Shown: one piece after another, positions 17,066-26,546 of the stretch | Layout of the letters: each line of letters begins with the position of its first letter | How positions within the stretch are numbered: the stretch's first letter is position 1 | The notes under the pieces: model-generated | What the model saw: only the letters and a program-made list of their open reading frames with translations | Told to the model about the DNA's origin: nothing | Databases searched by the model: none | Made by a program: the position numbers and the translations under genes | Assembly (NCBI RefSeq): GCF_036227565.1 | Contig: NZ_CP109460.1 | Location: 6,944,001 to 7,008,000 of the forward strand | Reading direction: 5' to 3' | DNA from: Streptomyces sp. NBC_01454 | GTDB taxonomy: Bacteria > Actinomycetota > Actinomycetes > Streptomycetales > Streptomycetaceae | Length of the DNA stretch: 64,000 nt

Positions 17066-17443
17066 TCAGCCGTTGGTCACCCGGCACCACGGGAGGGTGC
17101 GGAAGGCGCGGACGTAGTGCGCGGAGACATAGCCCCGGTGGTGCGTGAGCTCGTACCAGCGCGTGGTGCCCCGCACCCTGGTGCCATTGGTCTTGCACAC
17201 CAGGCCCCGGACGCTGCCGTCGCGTACCGTGCCGACCACGCGGTAGGCGGTGCCCGGGCCGGAACGGACGTTCAGGGCCATTCCGTTCGGGGTCACCGCG
17301 CGGCCGTGCGTATGGGTGTGCCTCATCGCCGCCGTGCCGAGGTGCGCGGGGTGCGGACAGGAGTCGGCGACCGCCACCGCCGGGACCATGGCGAGGGCGG
17401 CGACCGCGGTGACCACGGCGTTGCGCAGCATGCGTCGATTCAT
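17066..17443 (-). CDS. Secreted SH3-domain protein
   Basis: This 125-residue protein has a Sec signal peptide (cleavage after AVAVADS, about residue 26) and a single bacterial SH3-like domain (GMALNVRSGPGTAYRVVGTV, then RWYELTHHRGYVSAHYVR). Such domains bind cell-wall peptides or mediate protein contacts. No catalytic domain is attached. The start at 17443 has GAGGAGA five bases upstream. Three Cys residues remain in the mature part. The role is unknown. Confidence 0.82.
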   Translation of the reverse strand: MNRRMLRNAVVTAVAALAMVPAVAVADSCPHPAHLGTAAMRHTHTHGRAVTPNGMALNVRSGPGTAYRVVGTVRDGSVRGLVCKTNGTRVRGTTRWYELTHHRGYVSAHYVRAFRTLPWCRVTNG

Positions 17444-17753
17444 CGGACTCTCCTCGTGACGTGAGGCGCACCGGAGCGTGCCCCTGTGTCACTCAGCGTT
17501 TCCGACCGCACACGCGATGATGTGTCCCAGCCGTCCCAGGGAGGAAGTGGAACGCCCGCCCGCTCCCCGGTCGGTGCGGGGGCGGTGCGCCGTGACCGCG
17601 GAGTGCCGGGGCCCGGCGCATCGCGCATGCTAAGCGTCCGCTTACGATGGCTGCGGTCCCCACCCGGGTCCACCAGCGGGCACCCAACGGGCCCCACAGC
17701 ACCCTCCGCCTCAACAGCGCCGGCAAGCGCATCAACACCCAGGAGCACCACCC
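17444..17753. other. Intergenic region with palindrome
   Basis: This 310-nt divergent spacer lies between the SH3 protein and the thioesterase. No open frame looks coding. It holds the palindrome described at 17631-17644 and presumably both promoters. Confidence 0.5.
17631..17644. promoter_or_regulatory. Palindrome TAAGCG-TC-CGCTTA, TetR-type operator candidate
   Basis: A perfect 6-bp inverted repeat with a 2-nt centre sits 110 nt upstream of the thioesterase start. The size and spacing fit operators of TetR-family repressors. No TetR gene is present nearby, so the regulator would act from elsewhere. Confidence 0.45.
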
Positions 17754-18233
17754 GTGAGCGTCGAACCCCTCCAGGTCCCCACCGCCCCGTACGGCGAACT
17801 GGTCCCCGTCACCGTCCACTTCGACGACCTCGACGCGCTCGGCATGCTCCACAACTCCCGCTACCCGCTGCTGGTCGAGCGCGCCTGGGCGGAGTTCTGG
17901 CACGGCCGGGGCTTCGGCTTCGACGGTGACTGGGCCGCCGCCGGGGACATGTGCAACGTCATCAAGGAGATGCGGGTCTCCTACGAGCGTCCGGTCACCC
18001 GGCCCGGCCGCTATGCGGCACATCTGTGGGTCGAACGCCTCGGCCGCACCGGCCTCACCTACGGCTTCCGCCTCTGCTCGGCCGACGGCGCCCAGACCCA
18101 CGCCCAGGGCCACCGGGTACTGGTCCGCGTCGACGCGCAGACGCTGCGGCCCACCCCCTGGTCCGACCGCGCCCGTGCGGTCGCCGCCGACCTGCTCCGG
18201 CCGGCGGAGGCAGCGGAGGCGGACGCGGCCTGA
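17754..18233 (+). CDS. Acyl-CoA thioesterase, 4HBT hotdog family
   Basis: This 159-residue hotdog-fold protein carries the 4HBT signature VHFDDLDALGMLHNSRYPLL (residues 21-40), with the Asp that is catalytic in 4-hydroxybenzoyl-CoA thioesterase-like enzymes. Family members hydrolyse acyl-CoA or acyl-ACP thioesters in the cytoplasm. The GTG at 17754 is preceded by AGGAG. A TetR-type palindrome upstream suggests regulation by a fatty-acid- or acyl-CoA-responsive repressor, but this is inference. The acyl substrate is not known. Confidence 0.83.
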   Translation: MSVEPLQVPTAPYGELVPVTVHFDDLDALGMLHNSRYPLLVERAWAEFWHGRGFGFDGDWAAAGDMCNVIKEMRVSYERPVTRPGRYAAHLWVERLGRTGLTYGFRLCSADGAQTHAQGHRVLVRVDAQTLRPTPWSDRARAVAADLLRPAEAAEADAA

Positions 18234-18290
18234 ACCGGCCGGGACGGCCCCCTCGTTACCGGCCGGAACGGTGGCGCGGCGGCCCGGGGC

Positions 18291-19514
18291 TCAGGACCGC
18301 TCCCGCTCGCCGGCCACCGCGCGGGGACCGCCGGACGCCGCCCGGCGCGGCGCCCGCAGCACCCGCGCCCCCGGCACCAGCGCGCAGGCCAGCCCCGTGA
18401 CGAGGACGAACGACACCGTCAGCGAGGTCGCCTGCGCGATGCCGCCGATCGCGGACGGGGCGATCAGGCCGGAGGTGTAGGTGAGGGTGGCGACGCCCGC
18501 GATGGCCTGGCTGGGCGCGGGACCACTGCGCCCGGCGGCCGCGAAGGCCAGCGGGACCACCACCGCGATGCCCAGGCCCAGCAGCCCGAACCCGCCCAGC
18601 GCCACGGCCGGATGCCGGGCCGCGACGATCAGCAGACCGCCCGCCGCCGCCAGCACCCCGCCGGCCCGCACCGTCCGCACCGGACCGACGCGGGCCACCA
18701 CCTTGTCGCCCACCAGCCGCGCGGCGGCCATCGTGCAGGCGAAGGCGGTGGTCGAGGCGGCCGCCGGCCCGGCGTCGGTGCCCAGCCGGTCGCACAGGTA
18801 GACCGCCGACCAGTCCAGCCCGGCGCCCTCCGCGAACACGGCGCAGAACCCGATGGCCCCGATGACCAGCGCCGACCGCGGCGGCAGCGCGAAGCGCGGC
18901 GGCGGATGCTCCCCGGGGGAGCTGCGCAGATCCAGGACCCCCCGGCAGGCGAGCGCGCCGGACACGGTCAAGATCAGTGCGGCACCGGCCAGATGGAGCC
19001 GGGCGTCCCACCCGGCGTGCGCGGCGACGGTGCCGGCCGCCGAACCGAGCAGCGCGCCGACGCTCCACATGCCGTGCAGCCCCGACATGATCGGCCGGCC
19101 GAGCCGGTCCTCGGTCTCCACCCCCAGGGCGTTCATCGCCACATCCGCCATCCCCGAGGCCGCGCCGTACACCAGCAGCGCAGGGCACAGCGCATACAGG
19201 CCGGAGGAGAGGGCGGGCAGCACCAGCGACAGGGTCCACAGCGCGAGCAGACCGCGCAGCGCCGTACGGGCTCCGAAGCGGTGGCTGATCCGGCCGGCCC
19301 GTGGCATCGCCAGGGCGGCGCCGATCGCGGGGAAGGCGAGGGCCAGGCCGAGCCGGCCGGGAGCGAGACCGGTGTGCTCCTGGATCCAGGGGATACGGGT
19401 GGCGAAGCTGCCGGTGACCGCGCCATGGACGAGGAACACCAGGGCGACGGCCCGGCGCGCGCGGCGCAGTCCGCCGGGCGGGCGGCCCTGCTCGGGCGGA
19501 GCGATGGCGGTCAT
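18291..19514 (-). CDS. MFS transporter
   Basis: This 407-residue transporter has about 12 membrane segments and resembles the YbjJ/fucose-permease-like group of the major facilitator superfamily (FLVHGAVTGSFATRIPWIQ, MADVAMNALGVETE, GLHGMWSVGALLGSAAG). Substrates of this group are poorly defined. The start at 19514 has no clear ribosome binding site, so the mRNA may be leaderless or the start may be internal. The gene is convergent with the thioesterase and lies downstream of the SDR gene on the same strand. Confidence 0.82.
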   Translation of the reverse strand: MTAIAPPEQGRPPGGLRRARRAVALVFLVHGAVTGSFATRIPWIQEHTGLAPGRLGLALAFPAIGAALAMPRAGRISHRFGARTALRGLLALWTLSLVLPALSSGLYALCPALLVYGAASGMADVAMNALGVETEDRLGRPIMSGLHGMWSVGALLGSAAGTVAAHAGWDARLHLAGAALILTVSGALACRGVLDLRSSPGEHPPPRFALPPRSALVIGAIGFCAVFAEGAGLDWSAVYLCDRLGTDAGPAAASTTAFACTMAAARLVGDKVVARVGPVRTVRAGGVLAAAGGLLIVAARHPAVALGGFGLLGLGIAVVVPLAFAAAGRSGPAPSQAIAGVATLTYTSGLIAPSAIGGIAQATSLTVSFVLVTGLACALVPGARVLRAPRRAASGGPRAVAGERERS

Positions 19515-19611
19515 GGGCGGTAAATTATCCGCGCGCCGGACGCACCGTCACCCGCCGGCCCGGACCGCACCCCCGGCACGGCCGCCGCCGGCGCGCCGGG
19601 CGGGAGGCGGC

Positions 19612-20415
19612 TCAGGACGAGCTGTCCGCCCCCTCGGGCCGGTCCGCCGCCCCGCCCGTGCGTGCCGCGAGGAACTCGGCGTAGGTCCGCCGCCCGTCGG
19701 CGTGCCGCGGCGTGAGGTTCTCGCCACGGCGCAGCGCCGCACCGCCGGCACCCGGCAGCCACAGCGGCACCAGCATCCGGCGGCGCCCGCCCGCCCGCAG
19801 CGTGGTCCGCACCAGGTCCCGGGCCTCCAGTACCTCCGGTCCGCCCAGGTCCGTGACCCGGCCCGCCGGTGCGCCGGACGCCAACCCGGCCAGCCGGTCC
19901 GCCACTTCGCGCACCTCGACCGGCTGCACCCGCACGCCGGTCGGCACCGGCAGCACCGGCGACCGGGCGCCCGCCTTGATCACCCCGAGCACAAGATGGT
20001 GGAACTGCGTCGTCCGCAGCACCGTCCAGCCGGTGCCCGAGTCCTCGAACAGCCGCTCCACGGCCAGCTTGGTGCGGTAGTAGCCGAACGGGATGCGGTC
20101 CACCCCGACGATCGAGATGTACACCAGATGCCCGACCCCCGCCGCCCGCGCCGCCTGGACGAGCCGCCCGGCCGCCTCCGCGTCACCGCCGGCCGGCGAC
20201 GAGGCGCAGTGCACGATCGTGTCCACGCCCGCCACCGCGTCGGCCAGCCCCGTGCCGTCACGCAGATCGACCGCGTGCGAGTGCAGCCGCGGCCGCCCCG
20301 CTCCGGTGTGCGGCCGTCTGCTCAGCGACCGGACGTCATGACCGTCGCCGAGCAGCCGGTCGACCAGGACCTGCCCGAGTGTGCCCGTGCCGCCGGTCAC
20401 CAGAATTGTCGCCAT
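19612..20415 (-). CDS. NAD(P)-binding atypical SDR (NmrA-like)
   Basis: This 267-residue protein begins with the Rossmann motif TILVTGGTGTLG (residues 3-14) followed by VDLRDGTGLADAVAGVDTIVHCAS, typical of atypical short-chain dehydrogenases of the NmrA/YbjT type. The classical YxxxK pair is not clearly in place (the region reads PFGYYRTKLAVE, with Tyr and Lys close together). It may be a reductase or a redox-sensing protein. GAGGA lies about 10 nt before the ATG. It diverges from the rib operon. The substrate is unknown. Confidence 0.78.
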   Translation of the reverse strand: MATILVTGGTGTLGQVLVDRLLGDGHDVRSLSRRPHTGAGRPRLHSHAVDLRDGTGLADAVAGVDTIVHCASSPAGGDAEAAGRLVQAARAAGVGHLVYISIVGVDRIPFGYYRTKLAVERLFEDSGTGWTVLRTTQFHHLVLGVIKAGARSPVLPVPTGVRVQPVEVREVADRLAGLASGAPAGRVTDLGGPEVLEARDLVRTTLRAGGRRRMLVPLWLPGAGGAALRRGENLTPRHADGRRTYAEFLAARTGGAADRPEGADSSS

Positions 20416-20590
20416 CGCGGATCAGTCCTCGCAGAGAGAAAGGGGACGTGTGCTGTCCCGTTATGACGGAACACGAGTGCGTTCTGTGACAGGCGGCGCG
20501 CCGAGCGTTGTGAGGCAGCCCACAGGGCTTCGCCCGCATGGGCGACGACGGGGCATGGCAGACTGAAGCTGTACTGACATAAAAGCAGCA

Positions 20591-20717
20591 GCGCACTCCG
20601 GGGTCGGTGTAATTCCGAACCGGCGGTTACAGTCCGCGACCCGTCCGCAGCCAGCGGCCGGTTGAGCAGGTGAAATTCCTGCACCGACGGTGAAAGTCCG
20701 GATGGGAGGCAGTGCGC
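20591..20717 (+). promoter_or_regulatory. FMN riboswitch (RFN element)
   Basis: The aptamer is recognisable by its conserved blocks: GGGGTCGGTGTAATTCCG at the 5' side, ACCGGCGGTTACAGTCCGCG, and GACGGTGAAAGTCCGGATGGG at the 3' side. It is closed by P1 pairing GCGCACT (20591-20597) with AGTGCGC (20711-20717). FMN binding is known to reduce expression of downstream riboflavin genes. Here it precedes ribD by 155 nt. Confidence 0.96.
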
Positions 20718-20752
20718 GGCGGGCGAGTTTCGGTACACCGCCGTCGACGGCG

Positions 20753-20774
20753 CGTCCGGTCATTTTCCCGGACG
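20753..20774 (+). promoter_or_regulatory. Hairpin after the FMN aptamer, possible expression platform
   Basis: Arms CGTCCGG (20753-20759) and CCGGACG (20768-20774) enclose the loop TCATTTTC, 35 nt past the aptamer. A second palindrome (CGCCGTCGACGGCG) lies at 20739-20752. One of them may be the switching helix. No U-tract follows, so termination versus translational control is open. Confidence 0.45.
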
Positions 20775-20872
20775 GTCCGTGTATGTCCGGCCGCGGTGTC
20801 GCCGTGGCGTCGTTTCCGCTTCTGTCGTCCAGACAGCCCCGGAGTCCGTGCCCGATGAGGCAGGAGGACCCG

Positions 20873-22000
20873 GTGGCCACCGCAGCCCCCGTCGAGACCG
20901 CGGCGATGCGCCGAGCCATCGAGCTCGCCGCGCGCGGCCTCGGGCACACCAGCCCCAACCCCGTGGTCGGCTGCGTCGTCCTGGACTCCGAGGGCCGTAC
21001 GGCGGGCGAGGGCTGGCACCGCCGGGCCGGCGGGCCGCACGCCGAGATCCACGCCCTGCGCGCCGCCGGCGAGCGGGCCCGGGGCGGCACCGCACTGGTC
21101 ACCCTCGAACCCTGCAACCACACCGGCCGCACCGGCCCCTGCGCCCGGGCGCTGATCGACGCCGGGATCGCCCGCGTCGTCTACGCCGTCGCCGACCCCG
21201 ACCCGACCGCCACCGGCGGCGCCGTCACCCTGGCCGCCGCCGGCCTCGACGTCGAGGGCGGACTGCTCGCCGACGAGGCCGCCGCCGGCAACGAGGCCTG
21301 GCTGACCGCCGTCCTGCGCCACCGCCCCTTCGTGCTGTGGAAGTACGCCGCCACCCTCGACGGCCGGGTCGCCGCCGCCGACGGCACCAGCCGCTGGATC
21401 ACCTCACCCGAGTCGCGCGCCGATGTGCACCGGCTGCGCGCCGCCGCGGACGCCGTGATCGTCGGCTCCGGCACCGCCCGCGCCGACGACCCGCAGCTCG
21501 GCGCCCGGATCAGCGGGCTCGCCGACGACGAGATCAGCCAGCCCCTGCGGGTCGTCGTCGACTCCGGCGCCACCGCCGTCAAGGCCGGCGCACGCGTCCT
21601 GGACGGCACCGCCCCCACCCTCATCGCGGTCGCCGAGGACGCCGACACCGGCCACCTCGACGGCCTCGCCCCGATCATCCGGCTGCCGCGCGCTGCCGAC
21701 GGCCGCGGACTGCACCTCCCCGCCCTGCTCCAGGCCCTGTACGCGCGCGAGGTGCGCTCCGTCCTGCTGGAGGGCGGGCCCACCCTCGCCGGGGCCTTTC
21801 TCGCCGCCCGGGCCGTCGACAAGGTCGTCGGCTATCTCGCACCGGTGCTGCTCGGCGCCGGACCGGCCGTCCTCGGTGACGCCGGAATCACCACCATCGC
21901 CCAGGCGTTGCGGCTCGATGTGACCGGCACCGAACGACTCGGCCCCGATCTGCGCGTCACCGCCACGCCCGTCCACCACGCCCTCCACGAGGAGAACTGA
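20873..22000 (+). CDS. ribD: Bifunctional riboflavin deaminase/reductase RibD
   Basis: This 375-residue enzyme performs the second and third steps of riboflavin synthesis: deamination of the pyrimidine and NADPH-dependent reduction of the ribosyl chain. The N-terminal cytidine-deaminase-like domain has HAE at residues 56-58 and the zinc Cys C81 and C90 in PCNHTGRTGPC. The reductase domain begins near residue 150 (KYAATLDGRVAAADGTSRWI). The GTG at 20873 is chosen because AGGAGG sits five bases upstream; an ATG at 20855 is weaker. It is the first gene of the rib operon, and ribE starts just after its stop. Confidence 0.94.
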   Translation: MATAAPVETAAMRRAIELAARGLGHTSPNPVVGCVVLDSEGRTAGEGWHRRAGGPHAEIHALRAAGERARGGTALVTLEPCNHTGRTGPCARALIDAGIARVVYAVADPDPTATGGAVTLAAAGLDVEGGLLADEAAAGNEAWLTAVLRHRPFVLWKYAATLDGRVAAADGTSRWITSPESRADVHRLRAAADAVIVGSGTARADDPQLGARISGLADDEISQPLRVVVDSGATAVKAGARVLDGTAPTLIAVAEDADTGHLDGLAPIIRLPRAADGRGLHLPALLQALYAREVRSVLLEGGPTLAGAFLAARAVDKVVGYLAPVLLGAGPAVLGDAGITTIAQALRLDVTGTERLGPDLRVTATPVHHALHEEN

Positions 22001-22001
22001 A

Positions 22002-22655
22002 GTGTTCACCGGAATTGTCGAAGAGCTGGGTGAGGTCGTCGCCATCGAGAACCTCGGTGACTCCTCCCGCTTCCGACTGCGCGGCCCCCTCGTCACCGAG
22101 GACGCCAAGCACGGCGACTCGATCGCCGTCAACGGCGTCTGTCTGACCGTCGTGGACACCGCCGACGGCGAATTCACCGCCGATGTGATGGCCGAGACAC
22201 TGCACCGCTCCAGCCTCGGCGCGCTGGCCGCCGGCTCGCGGGTCAACCTCGAACGCCCCATGGCGCTCGGCGGACGGCTCGGCGGCCACCTCGTCCAGGG
22301 CCATGTCGACGGCACCGGCACCCTCGTCGAGCGCATCCCCGGCGAACACTGGGAGATCGTCAAGGTCGCGCTGCCGGCCACGCTGTCCCGCTATGTCGTC
22401 GAGAAGGGCTCCATCACTGTCGACGGCGTCAGCCTGACCGTGGTCGACGCCGCGGACGACTACTTCACCATCAGCCTCATCCCCACCACCCTCGCCCTGA
22501 CGACCCTGGGCCTCAAGAAGGCCGGCGACCCCGTCAACCTGGAGGTCGACGTCCTGGCCAAGTACGTCGAGCGGCTGCTGGGCCGCGGCTCCGCGGACCG
22601 CACGGCCGCCGCCGACCTCACGGACCTCGACGAGATCAAGGAGATGGACCGGTGA
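22002..22655 (+). CDS. ribE: Riboflavin synthase, alpha chain
   Basis: This 217-residue enzyme makes riboflavin from two 6,7-dimethyl-8-ribityllumazine molecules. It begins with the invariant [12 protein letters not shown] and contains two lumazine-binding repeats (about residues 1-97 and 98-200, the second starting [12 protein letters not shown]). The GTG start lies 1 nt after the ribD stop, and its GAGGAG is inside the end of ribD, so the two are translationally coupled. Its stop overlaps the ribM start by four bases. Confidence 0.96.
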   Translation: MFTGIVEELGEVVAIENLGDSSRFRLRGPLVTEDAKHGDSIAVNGVCLTVVDTADGEFTADVMAETLHRSSLGALAAGSRVNLERPMALGGRLGGHLVQGHVDGTGTLVERIPGEHWEIVKVALPATLSRYVVEKGSITVDGVSLTVVDAADDYFTISLIPTTLALTTLGLKKAGDPVNLEVDVLAKYVERLLGRGSADRTAAADLTDLDEIKEMDR

Positions 22656-23305
22656 GCGTCCTGGACGCGCTGAACGGCGAGGCCTTCACCGCTTTCGGCC
22701 AGCACGTCATCTGGTCGGACATGATCGGCAACACCATCGGTCTGGCCGCCCTGGCGCTCGGCTGGCGGCGCTCGATCTGGACCTGGCCCGCCCAGTTCCT
22801 CTCCGGCGTCATCCTCGTCGCCGCCTACGCCTCCGCCCACCTCAGCGGTGGCGTCGGCAAGCAACTCCTGGTCATCGGGGTGGCGTTGTGGGGCTGGCGG
22901 CAGTGGCAGCGCGGCCGCCGGCAGGCCCAGGACGGCTCGGTGGCCGTGCGCTTCGCCGGCCGGCGCGAGCGCGCCGTGCTGCTCGCCGGCACCGCCGTGG
23001 GCACCGCGGCCGTCGGCACCCTGTTCACGCTGATCCCGCAACTGTCCTGGAACCCCTGGCCGGACGCCTACATCTTCGTCGGCACGCTCACCGCGATGGT
23101 CGCCCAGGCACGCGGCCTGGTCGAGTTCTGGTGCGCCTGGCTGCTGGTCGACGTCGTCGGCGTCCCGCTCGCCTTCAGCAGCGGCCTCGCCTTCTCCGGC
23201 CTCGTCTACGTCGTCTATCTCGCCCTCGTCGGGTGGGGCATGCGCGACTGGTGGCTGCGCTCGCGCGCCGCCGATCGCACCGTCCTGGAAGGAGCAGCGG
23301 CATGA
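22652..23305 (+). CDS. ribM: RibM/PnuC-type riboflavin transporter
   Basis: This 217-residue membrane protein has about seven hydrophobic segments and resembles the PnuC/PnuX family ([56 protein letters not shown]). Within an FMN-riboswitch operon of actinobacteria this is the RibM riboflavin facilitator described in Streptomyces davaonensis and Corynebacterium. The GTG overlaps the ribE stop, and the stop overlaps the ribBA ATG. It would import riboflavin across the cytoplasmic membrane. A role in nicotinamide riboside uptake cannot be ruled out from sequence alone. Confidence 0.88.
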   Translation: MSVLDALNGEAFTAFGQHVIWSDMIGNTIGLAALALGWRRSIWTWPAQFLSGVILVAAYASAHLSGGVGKQLLVIGVALWGWRQWQRGRRQAQDGSVAVRFAGRRERAVLLAGTAVGTAAVGTLFTLIPQLSWNPWPDAYIFVGTLTAMVAQARGLVEFWCAWLLVDVVGVPLAFSSGLAFSGLVYVVYLALVGWGMRDWWLRSRAADRTVLEGAAA

Positions 23306-24693
23306 CCGCACTGCAGAGCTGGTACGACACCGAGGACGGCGAGGCGCTGGCCCTCGACCCCGTCGAGCAGGCCATCGCCGATATCGCCGCCGGCCGTCCC
23401 GTGGTCGTCGTGGACGACGAGAACCGCGAGAACGAGGGCGACCTCGTGCTCGCCGCGGAGAAGGCCACCCCCGAGATCGTCGCCTTCATGATGAGCGAGT
23501 GCCGCGGACTGATCTGCGCCCCCATGGAGGGCCCGGAGCTGGACCGGCTGGAACTCCCGCAGATGGTCGAGCACAACACCGAGTCGATGCGCACCGCCTT
23601 CACCGTCTCCGTCGACGCCACCGCCGCGCACGGCGTGTCCACCGGCATCTCCGCCGCCGACCGCGCCACCACCCTGCGGCTGCTGGCCTCCGGCGAGTCC
23701 GAGGCCGGCGACTTCGTCCGGCCCGGCCACATCTTCCCGCTGCGCGCCCGGCCCGGCGGGGTGCTGGTCCGCAACGGCCACACCGAGGCCGGCGTCGACC
23801 TCGCCCGGCTGGCCGGCCTGCGCCCGGCCGCCGCGATCGTGGAGATCGCGGGCGAGGACGGCACGATGCTGCGGCTGCCCGAACTGGTGCCGTTCGCCCG
23901 CAAGCACGGCCTGTCGATCATCTCCATCGAGGACCTGATCGCCTACCGGCAGTCCGCCGAGCCCACCGTCCGCCGCGAGGCCACCACCCGGCTGCCCACC
24001 GCACACGGTGAGTTCACCGCGCACGGCTACCGTTCCACCGTCGACGGCGTCGAGCACATCGCGCTGGTCGCCGGCGATCTCGGCGAGGGCGAGGACGTTC
24101 TGGTCCGGGTCCACTCCGAGTGCCTGACCGGCGATGTCTTCCACTCGCTGCGCTGCGACTGCGGCCCCCAGCTGGAGGCCGCGCTCCAGCGGGTCAGCGA
24201 GGTCGGACGCGGGGTGGTGATCTACCTCCGCGGCCACGAGGGGCGCGGCATCGGGCTGTTGTCCAAGCTGCGCGCCTACGAACTCCAGGAGCGCGGCCGC
24301 GACACCCTCGACGCCAACCTCGAACTGGGGCTGCCCGCCGACTCCCGCGACTACGCCGCCGGCGCGCAGATGCTCCAGGACCTCGGGGTGCGCTCGCTGC
24401 GCCTGATGACCAACAATCCCGAGAAGACCGCCGCCCTGGTGCGGCACGGCCTGCGGGTCACCGGCCGCGAGCCGATGCCCGTCCAGGCCGGCGAGCACAA
24501 TCTGCGGTATCTGCGCACCAAGCGGGACCGGATGGGGCACGACCTGCCCTGGCTGGAGCGCGGCGCTCCCGGATCCTCCCCGGAGCCGTCGGCCCCGTCC
24601 CGGCAGGGACCCGGCGACGCGGGCGAGGCCCCGGTCCCCGGTGCGCCGGACACCATGCCCCCGGTGGCCGCGACCACCTGCGACAACCACTGA
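23302..24693 (+). CDS. ribBA: Bifunctional DHBP synthase/GTP cyclohydrolase II
   Basis: This 463-residue fusion supplies both precursors of riboflavin. The 3,4-dihydroxy-2-butanone 4-phosphate synthase domain (about 20-215) has the acidic [10 protein letters not shown] at 38-47. The GTP cyclohydrolase II domain (about 225-410) has zinc ligands C274, C285 and C287 ([20 protein letters not shown]) and RGHEGRGIG at 310-318. A Pro/Gly-rich tail of about 45 residues after the second domain is probably disordered. The ATG overlaps the ribM stop and has AGGAG seven bases upstream. Confidence 0.96.
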   Translation: MTALQSWYDTEDGEALALDPVEQAIADIAAGRPVVVVDDENRENEGDLVLAAEKATPEIVAFMMSECRGLICAPMEGPELDRLELPQMVEHNTESMRTAFTVSVDATAAHGVSTGISAADRATTLRLLASGESEAGDFVRPGHIFPLRARPGGVLVRNGHTEAGVDLARLAGLRPAAAIVEIAGEDGTMLRLPELVPFARKHGLSIISIEDLIAYRQSAEPTVRREATTRLPTAHGEFTAHGYRSTVDGVEHIALVAGDLGEGEDVLVRVHSECLTGDVFHSLRCDCGPQLEAALQRVSEVGRGVVIYLRGHEGRGIGLLSKLRAYELQERGRDTLDANLELGLPADSRDYAAGAQMLQDLGVRSLRLMTNNPEKTAALVRHGLRVTGREPMPVQAGEHNLRYLRTKRDRMGHDLPWLERGAPGSSPEPSAPSRQGPGDAGEAPVPGAPDTMPPVAATTCDNH

Positions 24694-24746
24694 CCACCCG
24701 GCACCACGTCACCCCCATCCACCCCATCACCCGTACGAGGAGAACC

Positions 24747-25232
24747 GTGAGCGGCAAGGGCGCACCCGAACTGACCGTGAAGAACTGTGGCGACCTGCGG
24801 GTGGCCGTCATCGCGGCGCAATGGCACGAGCGGATCATGGACGGCTTGGTCGACGGCGCGCTGCGCGCCCTGACCGAGCTGGGCATCGACGAGCCGACGC
24901 TGCTGCGGGTGCCGGGCGCCTTCGAGCTGCCGGTCGTCGCCAAGGTCCTGGCCGGCCGGGGCTATGACGCGGTGGTCGCCCTCGGCGTGGTCATCAAGGG
25001 CGGCACCCCGCACTTCGACTACGTCTGTCAGGGCGTCACCCAGGGCCTGACCCAGGTCGCGGTGGACACCGGCGTACCGGTCGGCTTCGGCGTGCTGACC
25101 TGCGACACCGAGCAGCAGGCCCTGGACCGGGCCGGCCTCGAGGGATCCGTCGAGGACAAGGGCCACGAAGCGGTCACCGCCGCGGTCGCCACCGCCGCGA
25201 CCCTGCGCACGGTGTCCGAGCCCTGGCGCTGA
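24747..25232 (+). CDS. ribH: 6,7-dimethyl-8-ribityllumazine synthase
   Basis: This 161-residue lumazine synthase condenses the RibD-derived pyrimidine with the RibB-derived butanone phosphate. Landmarks are [27 protein letters not shown], and [20 protein letters not shown], the substrate-binding strand with the catalytic His. The GTG at 24747 has GAGGAG four bases upstream. It is the last rib gene of the operon and lies 84 nt before hisE. Confidence 0.95.
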   Translation: MSGKGAPELTVKNCGDLRVAVIAAQWHERIMDGLVDGALRALTELGIDEPTLLRVPGAFELPVVAKVLAGRGYDAVVALGVVIKGGTPHFDYVCQGVTQGLTQVAVDTGVPVGFGVLTCDTEQQALDRAGLEGSVEDKGHEAVTAAVATAATLRTVSEPWR

Positions 25233-25299
25233 CCCGCCCGCCCGCCACCCGCCCGCACCCTTCAGCCGAGGCGCTGCGCGCCGCTGTAATTCAACCGCG

Positions 25300-25305
25300 T
25301 AGGGT
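25300..25305 (+). promoter_or_regulatory. Possible -10 element before hisE
   Basis: TAGGGT fits the actinobacterial -10 pattern TANNNT and ends 11 nt before the hisE ATG. hisE has no good ribosome binding site, so a near-leaderless transcript is plausible. No convincing -35 box is seen. Confidence 0.3.
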
Positions 25306-25315
25306 AGTCACCATC

Positions 25316-25588
25316 ATGTCCAAGAAGACGTTCGAGGAGCTCTTCGCCGAGCTCCAGCAGAAGGCCGCCACGGGCGACCCCGCCACCTCCCGCACCGCCG
25401 AGCTGGTGCAGGCCGGTGTCCATACGATCGGCAAGAAGGTCGTCGAGGAGGCCGCCGAGGTGTGGATGGCCGCCGAGTACGAATCCGACGAGGCCACCGC
25501 CGAGGAGATCTCCCAGCTCCTCTACCACCTCCAGGTCATGATGGTCGCCAGGGGCATCTCCCTGGACGACGTCTACGCCCACCTCTGA
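25316..25588 (+). CDS. hisE: Phosphoribosyl-ATP pyrophosphatase
   Basis: This 90-residue MazG-like enzyme catalyses the second step of histidine synthesis, hydrolysing PR-ATP to PR-AMP. The acidic metal-binding helix [14 protein letters not shown] and [17 protein letters not shown] are typical. Length is normal for the monofunctional form. There is no strong Shine-Dalgarno before the ATG. hisG follows after 51 nt, the usual Streptomyces order for this detached his pair. Confidence 0.94.
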   Translation: MSKKTFEELFAELQQKAATGDPATSRTAELVQAGVHTIGKKVVEEAAEVWMAAEYESDEATAEEISQLLYHLQVMMVARGISLDDVYAHL

Positions 25589-25639
25589 TCCAGCCCCCCG
25601 CTTCTCCCCGCACCCCCAGCTGTAAAGGAACTCGCTCTC

Positions 25640-26488
25640 ATGCTGCGCATCGCTGTCCCCAACAAGGGTTCACTGTCCGAGCCTGCGTCGGCGATGCTCC
25701 ATGAGGCCGGCTACCGCCAGCGCAAGGACCGCAGGGAACTGGTCCTGGTCGACGCGGAGAACGAGGTCGAGTTCTTCTTCCTGCGGCCGCGCGACATCGC
25801 CGTCTACGTCGGCTCCGGCAAGCTCGACATCGGCATCACCGGCCGTGATCTGCTGCTGGACTCCGGCTCACCGGCCGAGGAGATCCTCCAGCTCGGCTTC
25901 GCCGGCTCGACGTTCCGCTACGCCACCCGTCCCGGGACCGCCAAGGACGTCAGCGAGTTCGGCGGCATGACCGTCGCCACCTCGTTCTCCGGACTGGTCA
26001 CCCAGCACCTCGCCGAGAACGGCGTGGAGGCCTCCGTCGTCCACCTCGACGGCGCCGTGGAGACCGCCATCCAGCTCGGGGTCGCCGAGATCATCGCGGA
26101 TGTCGTGGAGACCGGCACCACCCTGCGCAATGCCGGCCTGGAGATCATCGGCGAGCCGATCCTGACGTCCGAGGCCGTGGTCATCCGCGGCACCGGCGCA
26201 CCGGACGACGACCCGAAGGTCCGCCAGTTCCTGCGCCGTATGCAGGGCGTCCTGGTGGCCCGCCGGTACGTGATGATGGATTACGACATCCGTGTCGAGC
26301 ACGTCGAGAAGGCCGTCGGCCTCACCCCCGGCCTGGAGTCGCCGACCGTCTCCCCGCTGCACCACGAGGGCTGGGTCGCGGTCCGCTCCATGGTCCCGTC
26401 CAAGGACGCCCAGCGCATCATGGACGAGCTCTACGACCTCGGCGCCCGTGCGATCCTGACCACCGGTATCCACGCCTGCCGGCTGTGA
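25640..26488 (+). CDS. hisG: ATP phosphoribosyltransferase, long form
   Basis: This 282-residue enzyme starts histidine synthesis by joining ATP and PRPP. The long form includes a C-terminal regulatory domain (about residues 210-282, GLESPTVSPLHHEGWVAV) that in homologues binds histidine for feedback inhibition. The catalytic region shows the VVETGTTLRNAGL PRPP-binding loop. An AAGGA box precedes the ATG. It is probably co-transcribed with hisE. Confidence 0.95.
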   Translation: MLRIAVPNKGSLSEPASAMLHEAGYRQRKDRRELVLVDAENEVEFFFLRPRDIAVYVGSGKLDIGITGRDLLLDSGSPAEEILQLGFAGSTFRYATRPGTAKDVSEFGGMTVATSFSGLVTQHLAENGVEASVVHLDGAVETAIQLGVAEIIADVVETGTTLRNAGLEIIGEPILTSEAVVIRGTGAPDDDPKVRQFLRRMQGVLVARRYVMMDYDIRVEHVEKAVGLTPGLESPTVSPLHHEGWVAVRSMVPSKDAQRIMDELYDLGARAILTTGIHACRL

Positions 26489-26546
26489 CCCGCGGTCACT
26501 GATCACCCCTACGCCCCGCCTCACCCCCCGACGGAAGACCCACGAC

